Shown here: piece by piece, positions 44,913 through 54,753 of the stretch | Numbering within the stretch: position 1 is the first letter of the stretch | Layout of the letters: every line of letters starts with the position of its first letter | Source: Albugo candida | Taxonomy: Eukaryota > Oomycota > Peronosporomycetes > Albuginales | Assembly: GCA_040437565.1 (NCBI GenBank) | Contig: JBDOQK010000019.1 | Location: 434,001 to 498,000, forward strand | Length of the DNA: 64,000 nucleotides | Direction: 5' to 3' | The notes under the pieces: generated by a model | Seen by the model: the letters and a program-made list of their open reading frames with translations, nothing else | Told to the model about the DNA's origin: nothing | The model's database searches: none | Program-made: the position numbers and the translations under genes

Positions 44913-46363
44913 CTACATGAATCCGGAGCCTTTAATATTTTGCTTCAATATGATCTCTTTGCAAGCATTGAACACAACTTGCACATTTTGCGAATCGGTT
45001 GCACAAGTGACATGATGGAAAATTTCTTTTTGAGGCTGGCGATTCATCTCAAGGAATTTAGCCAGAAAATACTTCACTCCGGCATCGTAATTTCCTAGGC
45101 CACCAGAATAATCACTAAATACATCAACAACCTTTGGATCGACCGCTTTGATTTTGTCTTGAAACAGATCCTTTTTGTTCAAGAAAAGAATCATTGCCGA
45201 ATTAGCAAAAAAGCGATTGTTGACAATCTCATCAAAGAGCGTGATAGCTTCGATCATGCGGTTCGTTGAAGCGTCCTCGTATAGAGACTGATCATATTCG
45301 CTTAATGCAGCTACGAAAATGACAGCCGTCACATCTTCAAAGCAATGTATCCACTTTTTGCGCTCATTACGTTGTCCACCGACGTCATACATCACGAAAG
45401 TAGCCCCGTCAATCTGATAGCGCTCCTCAACAATTCCGGAGGTTCGTACACGGGCGTAAAGCATGTCTTGTTTGGTCGCAGCATAATCATCCCTCATGAT
45501 CCTATCGAGTTCATTGAAATAATACTTGACTGATTCAATTATCTGATACTCAGATCGACGATTCCAAGTTGCAACTATACCCGGATCAGTCCATAAATTT
45601 TTGATTTTCTGACCGATTTGTGGGTTCACTTCAGTTTCGTCAGAGGTTGCCTTGATGTCTTGAAAATCTTGTAAGCACTGTACTTCCCCAGTCAATTTCA
45701 ACTCGATACATTGGTCTATCAAAATCTTCATCGAAGTAATGATATTACTATATACAATTGGTGTGCTTTGTCGCTTCTCATCGTCCGATAATGGAGCCCC
45801 GTATAGAAGCTATGTAATACAACACCTTTCATCATCCTCGTTAATGCAACATGTGAAGGACAACGTACCTTCATCTGTTTGAAAACGGTGCTTTTCCCTG
45901 ATTCACCAGCTCCAAGAAGTAGGAGCTTCACCTTTTCTTGCTCTGCACGGTGTGCTTGTTCGTTTTTCGCATCNNNNNNNNNNNNNNNNNNNNNNNNNNN
46001 NNNNNNNNNNNNNNNNNNNNNNNNNNNNNNNNNNNNNNNNNNNNNNNNNNNNNNNNNNNNNNNNNNNNNNNNNATATACAATTGGTGTGCTTTGTCGCTT
46101 CTCATCGTCCGATAATGGAGCCCCGTATAGAAGCTATGTAATACAACACCTTTCATCATCCTCGTTAATGCAACATGTGAAGGACAACGTACCTTCATCT
46201 GTTTGAAAACGGTGCTTTTCCCTGATTCACCAGCTCCAAGAAGTAGGAGCTTCACCTTTTCTTGCTCTGCACGGTGTGCTTGTTCGTTTTTCGCATCTAA
46301 TTCTTTCGATTTCATGTATTGAGCTTTTTCCTCATCGGTCATTTTAGATCCACATATGCCCAT
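44913..46363 (-). CDS. GPA1: Heterotrimeric G-protein alpha subunit
   Basis: This GTPase switch couples receptors to effectors at the plasma membrane. The ATG at 46363 is chosen because it gives MGICGS, an N-myristoylation site with Cys4 for palmitoylation; the frame upstream starts only at a TTG. G1 is LLLGAGESGKSTVFKQMK. An intron (GTACGT...TTACATAG) leads to LLYGAPLSDDEKRQSTPIVY. Then follow the helical domain, RVRTSGIVEERY (switch I Arg and Thr), FVMYDVGGQRNERKKWIHCF (G3/switch II), MILFLNKKDLF (G4) and HHVTCATDSQNVQ (G5). The C-terminus KQNIKGSGFM lacks the i-type Cys for pertussis toxin. The displayed length includes a duplicated 224-base overlap around the gap, which makes the G1 exon appear twice. 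The real gene has one. Confidence 0.93.
45750..46297. repeat. 224-base contig overlap around gap inside G alpha (45750-45973 = 46074-46297)
   Basis: The same 224 bases lie on both sides of the 100-N gap and include the end of exon 1, intron 1 and the start of exon 2 of the G alpha gene. A functional tandem copy of just this part makes no sense, so this shows that the gap-flank repeats are assembly overlaps. Confidence 0.92.
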
Positions 46364-47283
46364 ACTTTTGTTCCCCAATTACCGCGGTAGAATCGTTCAG
46401 TGCGACGACTTCTAGAATGGAAACAGCAGCGTCCAGCCAGAGATCCGATACAAAAATCAAGTGCTCGTTTTATAATTAAACCAAATCTCCTGTGGCGATC
46501 AGAAACAAAGCGTCGGTCGCCTTTGAGTCGGCGCACATCTCTATGAATAACTATTTCACTACTCGGGTTCGTTAGTATCGATTATGATGCGTTGACACTG
46601 GTTCGCTTCACTCTACTTCCATTGTGTCTATTTAGCTGTTAAGGTCTCCTATGAGCATAACTATTTTTTTGTGTGTTATATTAGTGCAGATCAAACGAAA
46701 AGTCATGCGCGGTTTGGGTCTAGATGCCTTTAACGCAGAGACTATCTGGCATACACGAAGATTGGCGTACGGGTAAGGAGCATCATTTGCTTGATTGGAA
46801 CTCGTATTCAGTACTACAACATCATATAACTATCGCGAAAATACTCATATATGTGAATCCTATTGCCGCTCGACTTTGCTTGCTGTATGCACGTGTGAAT
46901 TATTTCGCAAGGCTATCGTTGCATTGTTGATCTTTTGAATATTCATAGAGAATGTTATGAGTCGGCTGCTTCATCTGATAATTTTATTGGATACATTGAG
47001 TATCTGTTTGACAGTATTGAGATGGGATTTCTCAGTCCAGACAAAGGCGAGAGCCTCTTGAAGTCTGTTGGAGCTGCCAATCGAGCTAAAATTAGTTATT
47101 AATCAAGTTCGTTTCTTTAAAGAGGATATGGGAATAGTAAAAATTATAGGCAAGCGATACCACTATACGTAGCATCTCTACGTTATCGACTGCATTATAG
47201 AAGAAGCCACACGGATTTTGACCACGCCTGACCACCGTATGCTGATACTTGAAGTTTCGGTGGCGTAAACATCGGGTGATAAA
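46364..47283 (+). CDS. Intergenic with one unannotated terminal exon (about 46908-47101)
   Basis: The region upstream of G alpha contains a clean plus-strand open stretch of about 64 codons from 46908 (GYRCIVDLLNIHRECYESAA, then SDNFIGYIEYLFDSIEMGFL and KGESLLKSVGAANRAKISY) ending at a TAA at about 47101. It has no ATG of its own and looks like the last exon of a small spliced gene. A candidate 5' exon, MRGLGLDAFNAETIWHTRRL, lies at about 46706 and ends at a GTAAGG donor. The phase between the two does not match directly, so a middle exon is likely. No family is recognised. 47102-47283 is the PPP4R4-like promoter side. Confidence 0.35.
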
Positions 47284-50200
47284 ATGGACGACTGGAGCTT
47301 TCAATATGAGCGTGAAGCGGACTTTTTTGAACGTGACGACAGACTGGTAATGATATGCTCAACTACACCCAAATAATCATGCACTAAATATTTTATATTG
47401 CATTTTAAGTCGACATCAGATCTAGAAAAGCTGAAAGTGAACGAGGAACTCACAGATTTAGATCGGACTGATCAACTACTTCGAAATGGCTTTTTGAGAC
47501 AGAAAATCAGCGTACTTCAGGCCTTACCGAGCACACTTGCAGGGTGTCATACAAAAAATAGTCTGTCATTAGTCTTGGATAGTATCAAGGTATAAGATGA
47601 CTTTCGGTGAAAATAGTCTCTCAACATGCGAAATAGGTTGCTTGGAGCAATCGGCAACAGGAGGACGCCTCTGCGATCTCATTTGAGATTCTTAGTGCTT
47701 TAGGAGAATTAGCCAATGCTACGGTCGATGGAAAAGTGATCTCCCTACCAGCCGCAACTTACTACGAAGAATATAATGAGGGTTTACTGAGAAGCTATCA
47801 AAGAAAGAAGGAAACAACGATGCTTTTATCCAACGAACAGGTTTCGAATCAGTTGCTCCCAGTCGTACTAGATTTCGTGGACGAGACAGTTCATAAAGAG
47901 CACGCAGAGATTGCCAGCAACGCGCTCATATCATCGATAGCTAGAATCGGATCAGCAACGGAAAATGCGAAAATTCTCCGTGTTGCAGTTGGCAAAGGCG
48001 ATGTTTCGCAAACAGCAGGATCACGGCTCCTTTGCTGTTTACTTCTAGGAGCCATGATTGCTATACGAGTTATACCAGCAAAAGATATAGAAGATCTACT
48101 GTTGAACAAGGTAATTACAACTATATTACTCACGGGATGGATCATCAAGTATCTTGAATGTAGATGATCGCACTTTGTCAGGACACCGATGCTGATGTAC
48201 GAAACTGCATGTGTATACAATTAGACTCCCTAGCCAGAGCTGTCAGGTTCGTTGAATTTCTTAATGCCTCATGCAGAGCAGTCAAGTTCAATTCTGTAGT
48301 CACGATACGGCAGACTCAATCATCCTTAATGAATTAGTCGAGCTGCTTAATGATGAGGAAGAGCAGGTCAGTCGTAAATTTGCTGAGGACATGCAATTAG
48401 TCACCAACAGATGTCTACGCGAAGGTGAAAAAAGCGGCATTCTCCGCATTCTTATCACTCTTGGACTTCTATTCGTTGCAGACAAGAAGGAATCGTATAA
48501 TACCTGAAATAACTCAATTTGTTGCGGACCGACCCGTGTATATAATCCCACTGCTTGCAGAAAACTATGGGATTTTGGTGACAAAACTCTGTTCACTTGG
48601 AGAATTATCAATCAATACTATTGAAGACAGTTGTCATGTTACTACCACGACATCAATGCTGCTGGATGGCTTCACTCAATTGATTAAACATGAAGATCCT
48701 CCAATACGAAGATATTGTGCCTATAATTTTCCAGCGATAGTCAAAGCATTTCGTCTATCCTACATCACGACTTTATTGGAAAACATCATGTCTACTCTAG
48801 CAAAGGATCCGGATGCCAAGGTCTGATAATTGATGTATGACGCAGCAATATGAATGTGCTCTCTAATGTTCAGATCATTGCTGTGTCCCTTCCTTGTATC
48901 AGGTTCGAATGCATTTGGCTGCAGGAATACATGAAGTTGCAATTACTGCTGGTTGCAACTATACCACTCGCTACGTCAAGCCCATTATGCTCCAGTTGCT
49001 CACAGATGATTCATCGCAAGTACTTGGGAAATCGATATCCAGAATTCCTCATCTTCTATCGTACTTTACGATAAATGCTTTGTCTGATGACCAGAAGGTG
49101 AGATTGAGATTCACTTCTAGATTTACTTCACATCACTCGCAATCAATATCAACATAGGTGGATCTAATAGACGCAGCGTTGAAAAGCGCGTTACTGTACC
49201 TCATGTCTCTGACTGAGGGACAGAATCGCGAGAGAGCTGCTTTTGTTGAAGACCTTGGCGCTATGTGTGCATGGTTTTCATCAACACAGTTGTATGACAC
49301 TGTGATTCCAGTGCTGTTTGAATTTTTGGAGAAAGGTACTCGACCAGTACAGCTTATAGCAATTCGAGTTATTGTGTGTAATGTGAGGCGATTGGAGCTT
49401 CCCAGTCATCGTATCGCAATTATAAATCGACTGCGTAACGACTTCGGAATTGCAGGAAGTTACTGGCGTCGTATTGTATACCTAGAATCATGCATAATTG
49501 CCGCCGAGGTGAACAGTATACAGTACTTTCGCTCCAACTATCTCAGCACTGCAATCGAATTACTTGATGATCCTATTCCGAATGTGAGAATCAAAGCTCT
49601 TTCGGATCTACATCGCTGGTATGAAGTCTTTTTTTATCTCAAGGAAGAACATATGCTGGAAAAAATTCAGAATCATCTCATTAAGTCGGAAGCCGATGCG
49701 GATGGGGATATCAGAGAAATAGCTCAGATTGCGAAGAAAAAAATAGAAAAGTCAGCCATGCTTAAGGAAAACAGCTTGCAGCATGAAGTACAGGAAGACA
49801 CGGAAGAGAAGAGAAAGCTGGATGAGGAAGAACAGATCGGGATGATTACTGATCATGAAGAACCTTTTGAGATAAAATGGAGTAGTATGATAGACTATTC
49901 AGTGATGGTTGCAAAAGACGGTCAGTTGATTCGACGTGCAAGAGTTAAAAGTTTGGAAATGGTCAGCAAGATATCAGGCAAAGCCATACTTAAAGAACAG
50001 ATAAAAAGTATCAGTAATGTGCCATTAAATACCCTGACACCAAGCATTCCGGGATTAACACTGTCCGGTATCAGTGGGATTGGTGGGAATGTTACTGGAG
50101 GTCCTTTTGTGTTGGCTTCTGCGGTTGGTAGTACAGGAAGTCGCCAAGACTCTTTTCGGGGAAAGTTGCCTGCAAAATCGGGCCTGAGTAAAGGATCTTC

Positions 50201-50618
50201 GACAAATGTATCAATTACGCTTCCCAATTGCAGCAATACACGCCCTGCTTTGTTGACAAAAAAAACTCCGCCCATCCGATTTGCTGCCAATGTAGTTTCG
50301 AAAACGGGCAGCCTACTTGGATCAAGTACAAAAGCCATTAAAGGCACCACCATCAACACAATAAAGGACAGCACGATACTTGCCAAGATACCTATCATCC
50401 GACCCATCATCACCACTGGGAAGCGGGAAAATAGTCCATCAACAGGAAATAGACTGGCTACAGCTGTATCGAATTCTAGTACCCATGATGCACAAACAAA
50501 TCCTAATGCTGGATCTAATTCCGTTGGGGGAACAGTTGGTAAAACGAGATTAAACATCACAGATATCACTGGGAATAGTTCGAAGCCTAGGTCAATAATG
50601 CAAACGATCGCCCGCTAG
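47284..50618 (+). CDS. HEAT-repeat protein, PPP4R4-like phosphatase regulatory subunit
   Basis: Exons join as MDDWSFQYEREADFFERDDRL, intron 47350-47410, then DLEKLKVNEELTDLDRTDQL, LRQKISVLQALPSTLAG and NSLSLVLDSIK, intron, VAWSNRQQEDASAISFEIL. The opening 'xLxVDExLTDxxRxxxLLxxGxxxQxxSVLxxLP' pattern is that of PPP4R4 and related PR65-type subunits, which guide PP4/PP2A catalytic subunits. HEAT units continue through 48170-49700 with several short introns (near 48110-48170, 48245-48275, 48820-48905, 49095-49157). The last about 290 residues (from 49740) are an acidic-basic linker and then a Ser/Thr/Ile/Gly-rich low-complexity tail ending at 50618. The family call rests on the N-terminus and HEAT layout, and is moderately sure. 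Confidence 0.65.
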
Positions 50619-51372
50619 TGAGGGTCTGTCAAACACTACTGGTTCAATAGTTACGCCCACGTGAAAATGGTACGCGTTGTCAATAGCTGATGTGAATTTT
50701 GATGTCGCCGCGAGAGACCCAATGTAAGGAACAGGCGCAATATTTTATAGCTGTATCAAAACCTTTTTTGAAATGGTAGACTTTGTCAATACATCAGTCG
50801 AGTCAACGGAGTAATTAGTGCTNNNNNNNNNNNNNNNNNNNNNNNNNNNNNNNNNNNNNNNNNNNNNNNNNNNNNNNNNNNNNNNNNNNNNNNNNNNNNN
50901 NNNNNNNNNNNNNNNNNNNNNNCTTTGTCAATACATCAGTCGAGTCAACGGAGTAATTAGTGCTGAGCCAAGTACATTGCTGGTGTTTCTGGCAAAGGGA
51001 CCACACAAAATGTATTCATTTTAAGCTGCTCCGAAAATTACGGAAGTAATCAATTCAAATTGTATCAGCCTAAAGAATACTTGAATTTCTACTTACAGAA
51101 AATGTCAAACTAATATTTTTTCTTTACCAGACGTACAATGCTCGAGTAAAACGAAAGTGCATGTAAAAATCTTCATAAAAGAGCTAACTTTTCTCTCCGA
51201 CCAACTCGAACGAGATGTGATACCATCGCCATGGTGCCGTACGCTGACCGAGTTTGAGTTTGCCGCAATGATTGATAATACCAGCTTCGACTTGATTTAG
51301 ACATACCAGACCTTGTATTCGGGGCGATCTAAGATACATCTATGTGGACGCTCCTCTTTGTTACCAAGATCC
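50619..51372 (+). other. Intergenic with gap; possible 5' exon of the next gene
   Basis: It contains the gap at 50823-50922 with a 42-base overlap (50781-50822 = 50923-50964). At about 51131-51300, after a pyrimidine-rich TTTTTTCTTTACCAG, there is an open plus-strand stretch (HVKIFIKELTFLSDQLERDV, then SPWCRTLTEFEFAAMIDNTS) that reads like an exon of the following gene. The join was not resolved. Confidence 0.4.
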
Positions 51373-54300
51373 ATGTGCGTAAAACTCTATACTGACAATG
51401 CTTATGACGTACCCACCTTCGTATTATCACGGTATCCAATGTCATCAATTATGTTACATTTGTCTGGTTTTGTCACTCATCAAACGAACGCTTGGCTTTG
51501 TAAAACAGATAGATGCGCTTCTTCATGCTTGAAATTAGCATACTATTGTAACCGAATATTCTGTTCTTGTAAGCATTGTGATGAGTCAATCTGGTTCAAA
51601 ACAAGTCCAAACTTAGCTGGACTAATTAAAGAATTCAGCATAACAAATTACGTCAACAACGACCAATATTTCACAGTTCAGGTGATGGAGAAAGACCCCC
51701 TACGAGCAGCAGGAAAGCTATCATCAGAGTTCCTATATAATTCGCGTGCGCAGCAAGCCGATCCGTTTAATGGTGAGGTATTTTCATCAGACATTGATCC
51801 AGAATCTACCACAGAGAGCACTCACCGGGAAGCCTCGCATGAGTGCTTCAATGATACATTTGATCTGTCAGGCGCGTCAGATATTTCACAGGATCTGAAA
51901 ACGAAAAATCCAGATTTAGCGACTGCATTCAATGCTGCTGAAGAATCACTACTTACTTTTGACTTTACTGATTGGCTACGAGATCAAAATATGATATCGG
52001 AAGGATCTGACGACGAGTTACTAAGGCTGCCTTCTGATCTGGAAGTTGTGGAGCCATCAAAAATAACTCCGACTAAGATGTTGCCTTTGGAATTACGCAA
52101 AAATGGCTATGATGATCGTAATCAGACATCTGACAAAGCCATCAAAGGTTTGAGGTTAGTTCCAGCAGAAATGCGGAAATTTGGTGACACAAAATCTATT
52201 GGAGCCCAAATGAGTAAATCTGATGAAAAACAAAGCGTGGGGTCAGATTTGCTGCTAATAATGGAAGTTTGTCTACCAGAAGGGAAGAGTGAAACACTCT
52301 ATATTCATGAACATGAAGATCCTTTTGAGACAGCATTAGATTTCTGTTGTCGCCACAACCTTGGGCCTGATTCATCATATAAGCTTGCAAACCAAATAAT
52401 GTCCCAAATGACCATGTTGAAGTCAGAAAAGGAAGGAGACAACAATGATAACTTGAAAGTGGATATTCAAATTGTACGTAACGAGGTCAACCGACCTACA
52501 GAAAATAGTGCTTCAAAATTGAAAAAAGACTCACCAAATTCGAAGCTTACAAAAGTAACTGAGAACAAGTCTTTAGAAACTGGTGAAGGAGACGATGAGA
52601 GCAGATACAATGCTCTCCTACAGCAGTATGGTCACTACACACATCGTACTGGGAACTTAGTATCGGGAAAGCAGTCGGATACTGGTTGCATGGTCAATAA
52701 TGAGAAAGAGATATTATTATATAGAATGTCGCACGAGAATAGACCACCAACACAAGTGAATACATTTCCACCCTCGCTTTATACGGGCGTTAAATCTACT
52801 TTGCAATCGATGAACCATGAAGCAGTTCATGATAGACTTTATGCGCTAGCAGAAAGAAAAGCAAAATGGATCAAAAGAGAGCAGGAAAGAAAAGCGGGGA
52901 AGGATGAAGAGGAGATCAACGAATTGAAAAGACGTCAGCTTTCGATTTCTCGGTCGCGCAAATTAGTCATGCATCATGTATCTAGTACCAACCACTCCCA
53001 TGCCGGCGAAAGGTTGTATCAAGAAGCCCAGTCCGATCTTGCCAAACGCGAACGACAGCGCTTCACGAAGCAAAAACTACAGCAAGACGAATTGACATGG
53101 TCGTGTCCAAAGTGCGCACATGTCAACCAGTACAACGACTTGAGCTGTACAAACATTGTAGCATCGATAGCGGCTGATGAGCTGAAACAAAAGAAAAAAG
53201 TGACCGATCCGATTTTGAAAAGCGATACAGCTAGTTTAAAAAATAATTTGTCAACTCGGTCGAATGCAATGGATTCCAGAACTATTGCATTGGTTGCGCA
53301 ATATTGCGGGCAATCAAAGCCAAAAAATATGTTTCAACCCACCCTTTTGACAAGTTCTACAAAATCTGGTAAGAAGCTGCAGCATCAGAGCAAGGAGGAA
53401 TTGAAGAAATCGACGATTGATCGTCGGAAACGTGACAAGCAGTTAATGGAAGAACTGTATCGGAAAACGTTCCCATTCCAACCGAAAATAAATGCTGTTT
53501 CATGTGAGCTAGTACAGCAACGCCAAGAGCGATTGGCACGGCCTGAAACAGATTGCGAAAAGGGGAAGATGGATATCTATGAAGCACTTTACGAGCATGC
53601 TTTCGAAAAGAAAGCAATTCAGGAAGCACGAGAGCTAGAGTATGTGAAGTCAATTCCATTCAAACCGGACATAGGGATCAATCGTCATTGGGTAACAGGG
53701 GATGAAAATGAAAATGATTTCATCAATCGTCTTGCCGTAACACAAATGAAAGAATCAGAACAAGAACGAGTCAAATTGATAGAGAAGTACTCATCAGATA
53801 GAGATCCTGAAACAGGAAGACCTTTTTTCTCTCCAATCACTGGCAGAAATCCATACATCAGCAGGAATGAAGAGAGCTTGCCAATTGGTGACTACCTTAA
53901 TGCTTTTCTGAGAACACGTGCGGAGAAGCAGATGCAGAACAGTCAAGCCGTGCTCGCAGAACTTAAAGATCGGAGTAATCGCCCGCATACTTTACGACGA
54001 TCTCAACAGATACTCGCGAAGAAGAAGAAAATGGCCTATCATGAACTATTTGGAGTTTTGGTTAGTCGACAAATGTCAGAGAAGAATGAAGTTTCTGCTA
54101 AACCTATTAAATCTGATGAATTGGCACCAGGGGAGATGGAAAACGATGTAAGTTGTGGAACCAAAAAAACCGAGTACTTAGATCTCAGAGCGCTTGACAC
54201 TGAAAATCTACCGACTGATTTACTCAGCATCGTAATTCTACTTCAAGATTCAGCAAAGCAAAATCCTATTTCAAGAGGGACTTTTATCGCGCTATTGGAT

Positions 54301-54753
54301 GGTGTGCTTAGTAAAAACCTGGATTGGACCTATCACAAGTTAATCACTGCTCTGAATCACGTCAAGTCATCTGACAATGCTTTAGTCAATCTGTCCGAAC
54401 AAATCAGAGACGATCTGAATGAGATGACTTTTCATCCTGTAATCGATCCACATTCTATTTATCTGACAAACAAACGGGGCCGTGCGCAGAAATCAAAAAT
54501 ATATGAGACACTCAATCAGTACTACGAGCACTACGAGCAACGAAAACTACAAGCGCGCAAAAGTGTTGAAAATGAATTTGCCCATCAGTTTACTTTCCAA
54601 CCAAATATAAACAAGATTAAAAGACCGTCTTCTGGATTCTACCAGAAATACACAAACGAGCTCGGTGGGGGTGAACTGTGTGATGTATCTCATCCGCATC
54701 TACCGTCTGCCCCGACAGTTGCACACCCATTTGTGAGGCCTATCAATCCATAA
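51373..54753 (+). CDS. Large cytoskeleton- or flagellum-type protein with FxFxPxI repeats, unknown family
   Basis: The long frame begins at a TTG (51313). ATGs at 51373 and 51685 (MEKDPLRAAGKL) are candidate starts, the latter giving about 1,022 residues. A segment LLIMEVCLPEGKSETLYIHE, with FETALDFCCRHNL after it, resembles a small ubiquitin-like binding module seen in protist coiled-coil proteins. Later come two related helical units (DRLYALAERKAKWIKREQER and ERLYQEAQSDLAKRERQRFT), a WSCPKCAHVNQYNDLSC zinc-knuckle-like motif, and repeated F-x-F-x-P-x-I motifs (FPFQPKINAV, IPFKPDIGIN, FHPVIDP, FTFQPNINKI). Such FxFxPxI repeats occur in microtubule- and flagellum-associated proteins of protists. 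The product name is not known to me. Confidence 0.6.
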   Translation: MCVKLYTDNAYDVPTFVLSRYPMSSIMLHLSGFVTHQTNAWLCKTDRCASSCLKLAYYCNRIFCSCKHCDESIWFKTSPNLAGLIKEFSITNYVNNDQYFTVQVMEKDPLRAAGKLSSEFLYNSRAQQADPFNGEVFSSDIDPESTTESTHREASHECFNDTFDLSGASDISQDLKTKNPDLATAFNAAEESLLTFDFTDWLRDQNMISEGSDDELLRLPSDLEVVEPSKITPTKMLPLELRKNGYDDRNQTSDKAIKGLRLVPAEMRKFGDTKSIGAQMSKSDEKQSVGSDLLLIMEVCLPEGKSETLYIHEHEDPFETALDFCCRHNLGPDSSYKLANQIMSQMTMLKSEKEGDNNDNLKVDIQIVRNEVNRPTENSASKLKKDSPNSKLTKVTENKSLETGEGDDESRYNALLQQYGHYTHRTGNLVSGKQSDTGCMVNNEKEILLYRMSHENRPPTQVNTFPPSLYTGVKSTLQSMNHEAVHDRLYALAERKAKWIKREQERKAGKDEEEINELKRRQLSISRSRKLVMHHVSSTNHSHAGERLYQEAQSDLAKRERQRFTKQKLQQDELTWSCPKCAHVNQYNDLSCTNIVASIAADELKQKKKVTDPILKSDTASLKNNLSTRSNAMDSRTIALVAQYCGQSKPKNMFQPTLLTSSTKSGKKLQHQSKEELKKSTIDRRKRDKQLMEELYRKTFPFQPKINAVSCELVQQRQERLARPETDCEKGKMDIYEALYEHAFEKKAIQEARELEYVKSIPFKPDIGINRHWVTGDENENDFINRLAVTQMKESEQERVKLIEKYSSDRDPETGRPFFSPITGRNPYISRNEESLPIGDYLNAFLRTRAEKQMQNSQAVLAELKDRSNRPHTLRRSQQILAKKKKMAYHELFGVLVSRQMSEKNEVSAKPIKSDELAPGEMENDVSCGTKKTEYLDLRALDTENLPTDLLSIVILLQDSAKQNPISRGTFIALLDGVLSKNLDWTYHKLITALNHVKSSDNALVNLSEQIRDDLNEMTFHPVIDPHSIYLTNKRGRAQKSKIYETLNQYYEHYEQRKLQARKSVENEFAHQFTFQPNINKIKRPSSGFYQKYTNELGGGELCDVSHPHLPSAPTVAHPFVRPINP

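Noticed and set aside
46363-46378. G alpha start at 46378
   Set aside because: The codon is TTG; the ATG at 46363 gives the expected myristoylation motif MGICGS.
49922-50569. 215-codon minus-strand frame
   Set aside because: It is antisense to the low-complexity Ser/Thr/Ile-rich tail of the HEAT-repeat protein and looks hydrophobic only for that reason.
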